NCBI RefSeq assembly: GCF_018326005.1
Contig: NZ_AP021903.1
Location: 932,001 to 996,000 of the forward strand
DNA from: Pseudomonas sp. Seg1
GTDB taxonomy: Bacteria; Pseudomonadota; Gammaproteobacteria; Pseudomonadales; Pseudomonadaceae
Direction: 5' to 3'
DNA: 64,000 bases
Shown here piece after piece: positions 62,887 to 64,000 of the stretch; position 1 is the first letter of the stretch, and each line of letters opens with the position of its first letter. A model generated the notes under the pieces. The model saw only the letters and a program-made list of their open reading frames with translations, was not told where the DNA came from and did not search any database. The position numbers and the translations under genes are program-made.

Positions 62887-63567
62887 ATGCTGCTGCACAT
62901 TCCCGCTCTGTTTGAAAAAGACGAAGTGCAGCGCATTCGCCTGGCGCTGGAGCAGACCGATTGGGCCGATGGCAAGATCACCGCTGGCTATCAATCGGCC
63001 AAGGCCAAGCACAATCTGCAACTGCCTGAAGGTCATCCGCTGGCCAAGGAAATCGGCGCGGCGATGCTGGAGCGGCTGTGGAAAAATCCGCTGTTCATGT
63101 CTGCCGCGCTGCCGCACAAAGTGTTCCCGCCGTTAGTGAACTGCTACACGGCGGGGGGCAGTTTTGATTTCCATATCGACAATGCGGTGCGCCAACCCAA
63201 AGGCAGCATCGAGCGCGTGCGCACGGATTTGTCGGCCACGCTGTTTTTCAGTGAGCCTGAGGATTACGACGGCGGCGAACTGGAAATCCACGATACCTAC
63301 GGGACGCAACGGGTGAAGCTGCCGGCCGGCGACATGGTGCTGTACCCCGGCACCAGCCTGCACAAGGTCAATGCGGTCACTCGCGGTGCGCGTTATGCGT
63401 CGTTTTTCTGGACGCAAAGCCTGGTGCGCGAAGACAGCCAGCGCGCATTGCTGTTTGAAATGGACGGCGCGATTCAACAGCTCACCCAGGACATGCCTGA
63501 TCACCCATCGCTGATTCGCCTGACCGGTACGTATCACAATCTGCTGCGCCGCTGGGTCGAGGTATGA
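62887..63567 (+). CDS. piuC: PKHD-type Fe(II)/2-oxoglutarate hydroxylase (PiuC-like)
   Basis: A 226-residue dioxygenase of the PiuC/YbiX family. The iron ligands are His 96 and Asp 98 (FDFHIDN) and His 159 (LHKVNAV), with Arg downstream (TRGARY) for 2-oxoglutarate. It is commonly iron-repressed and paired with TonB receptors. The ATG at 62887 gives the family length. The next gene starts inside its stop (ATGA), so they are coupled. Substrate is unknown. Confidence 0.95.
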   Translation: MLLHIPALFEKDEVQRIRLALEQTDWADGKITAGYQSAKAKHNLQLPEGHPLAKEIGAAMLERLWKNPLFMSAALPHKVFPPLVNCYTAGGSFDFHIDNAVRQPKGSIERVRTDLSATLFFSEPEDYDGGELEIHDTYGTQRVKLPAGDMVLYPGTSLHKVNAVTRGARYASFFWTQSLVREDSQRALLFEMDGAIQQLTQDMPDHPSLIRLTGTYHNLLRRWVEV

Positions 63568-64000
63568 GTTTTCAACTGCGCCGCGAAGAAATCCTCGACG
63601 CCTCGGGGCTGGCAGCGATGCTTGAGGAAAGTCCGGCTCGCGCGGCGCAGGCGATTCTACTGGCGGCGGGCGAGGGTGAGGTAGAAGCGCAGGCGTTGCT
63701 CGGACAGATCCTGCTCGATGGCCGAGGCATTGCGCAGGATCCACCACTGGCCCTGCGCTGGTTCGGCATCGCGGCCGGGCGCGGGCATTTGATGGCGCGC
63801 AACATGCTCGGCCGTTGTCATGAGCAGGGTTGGGGTTGTGTGGCTGATGCTTCGGTGGCGGCCTCGCATTATCGGATCGCCGCCGAGTCCGGGCTGGACT
63901 GGGCGATGTATAACCTGGCCAATCTGCTGGCGACCGGGCGCGGTGTTGCGGTGGATCAGCGTCAGGCGTTGGCGTTATATCGACGTGCGGCTGAAGCAGG
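63564..64000 (+). CDS. Sel1-repeat protein, partial at window end
   Basis: The first 145 codons of a Sel1-like repeat protein; the 3' end is beyond the window. Three SLR-type units are visible (from about residues 35, 72 and 108), each with the A-x-x-x-LG/NLA and GRG pattern, such as [20 protein letters not shown]. Such repeats bind partners. It overlaps piuC and corresponds to PA4516 by place. No signal peptide is evident. Confidence 0.88.
   Translation, partial: MSFQLRREEILDASGLAAMLEESPARAAQAILLAAGEGEVEAQALLGQILLDGRGIAQDPPLALRWFGIAAGRGHLMARNMLGRCHEQGWGCVADASVAASHYRIAAESGLDWAMYNLANLLATGRGVAVDQRQALALYRRAAEA

Overview
This window looks like a chromosome segment of a Pseudomonas from the fluorescens group. 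Protein sequences match pseudomonad housekeeping families closely, gene order follows the known pseudomonad pattern (smpB-ratA-rnfH-bamE-fur-recN-grpE-dnaK-dnaJ-dapB-carAB-greA-ftsH-folP-glmM-tpiA-secG-nusA operon-rpsO-pnp), and the gaps hold REP-type palindromes typical of the group. There is no sign of a prophage, integron, insertion sequence or CRISPR array. The species is inferred from memory, not from a search.

Layout. 1-5873: lactate use, a leftward lldP-lutA-lutB-lutC-dld operon facing a divergent GntR regulator lldR across a perfect palindromic operator. 6024-9869: trans-translation (smpB), an NSS-type sodium symporter, ratA-rnfH, bamE and fur. 9945-15866: recN, then the heat-shock genes grpE, dnaK and dnaJ behind a near-consensus sigma-32 promoter. 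15876-21901: dapB, carA, carB, greA. 21930-28920: a small membrane protein, yhbY, rlmE, ftsH, folP, glmM, tpiA, secG. 28943-38285: tRNA-Leu(GAG), initiator tRNA-Met, rimP-nusA-infB-rbfA-truB-rpsO-pnp, tRNA-Thr(CGT). 38292-44273: a repeat-built coiled-coil envelope protein, a small acidic protein, nadC, a DUF1631 protein, ampD-ampE. 44573-48089: a chemoreceptor bracketed by REP doublets, a zinc-ribbon membrane protein, tatD. 48093-54943: fructose PTS, fruR divergent from fruBKA. 55119-64000: a PhoD-like phosphatase, a DUF559 nuclease-like gene between two direct copies of a complex repeat, and the iron locus piuB-piuA / piuC-Sel1 (cut by the window end).

How it works together. Most genes are core information-processing and biosynthesis genes, so the more accessory interest lies in the right third. 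The lactate and fructose blocks are textbook regulator-operator-operon units. The piu block joins an outer-membrane receptor, an inner-membrane flavin reductase and an Fe(II)/2-oxoglutarate hydroxylase. The most unusual structure is 56679-57575: two same-orientation copies of a module made of palindromic arms around exact-period 31-bp tandem repeats, flanking a DUF559 gene whose last codons and stop lie inside the repeat. This is the best candidate for an undescribed repeat-associated element.
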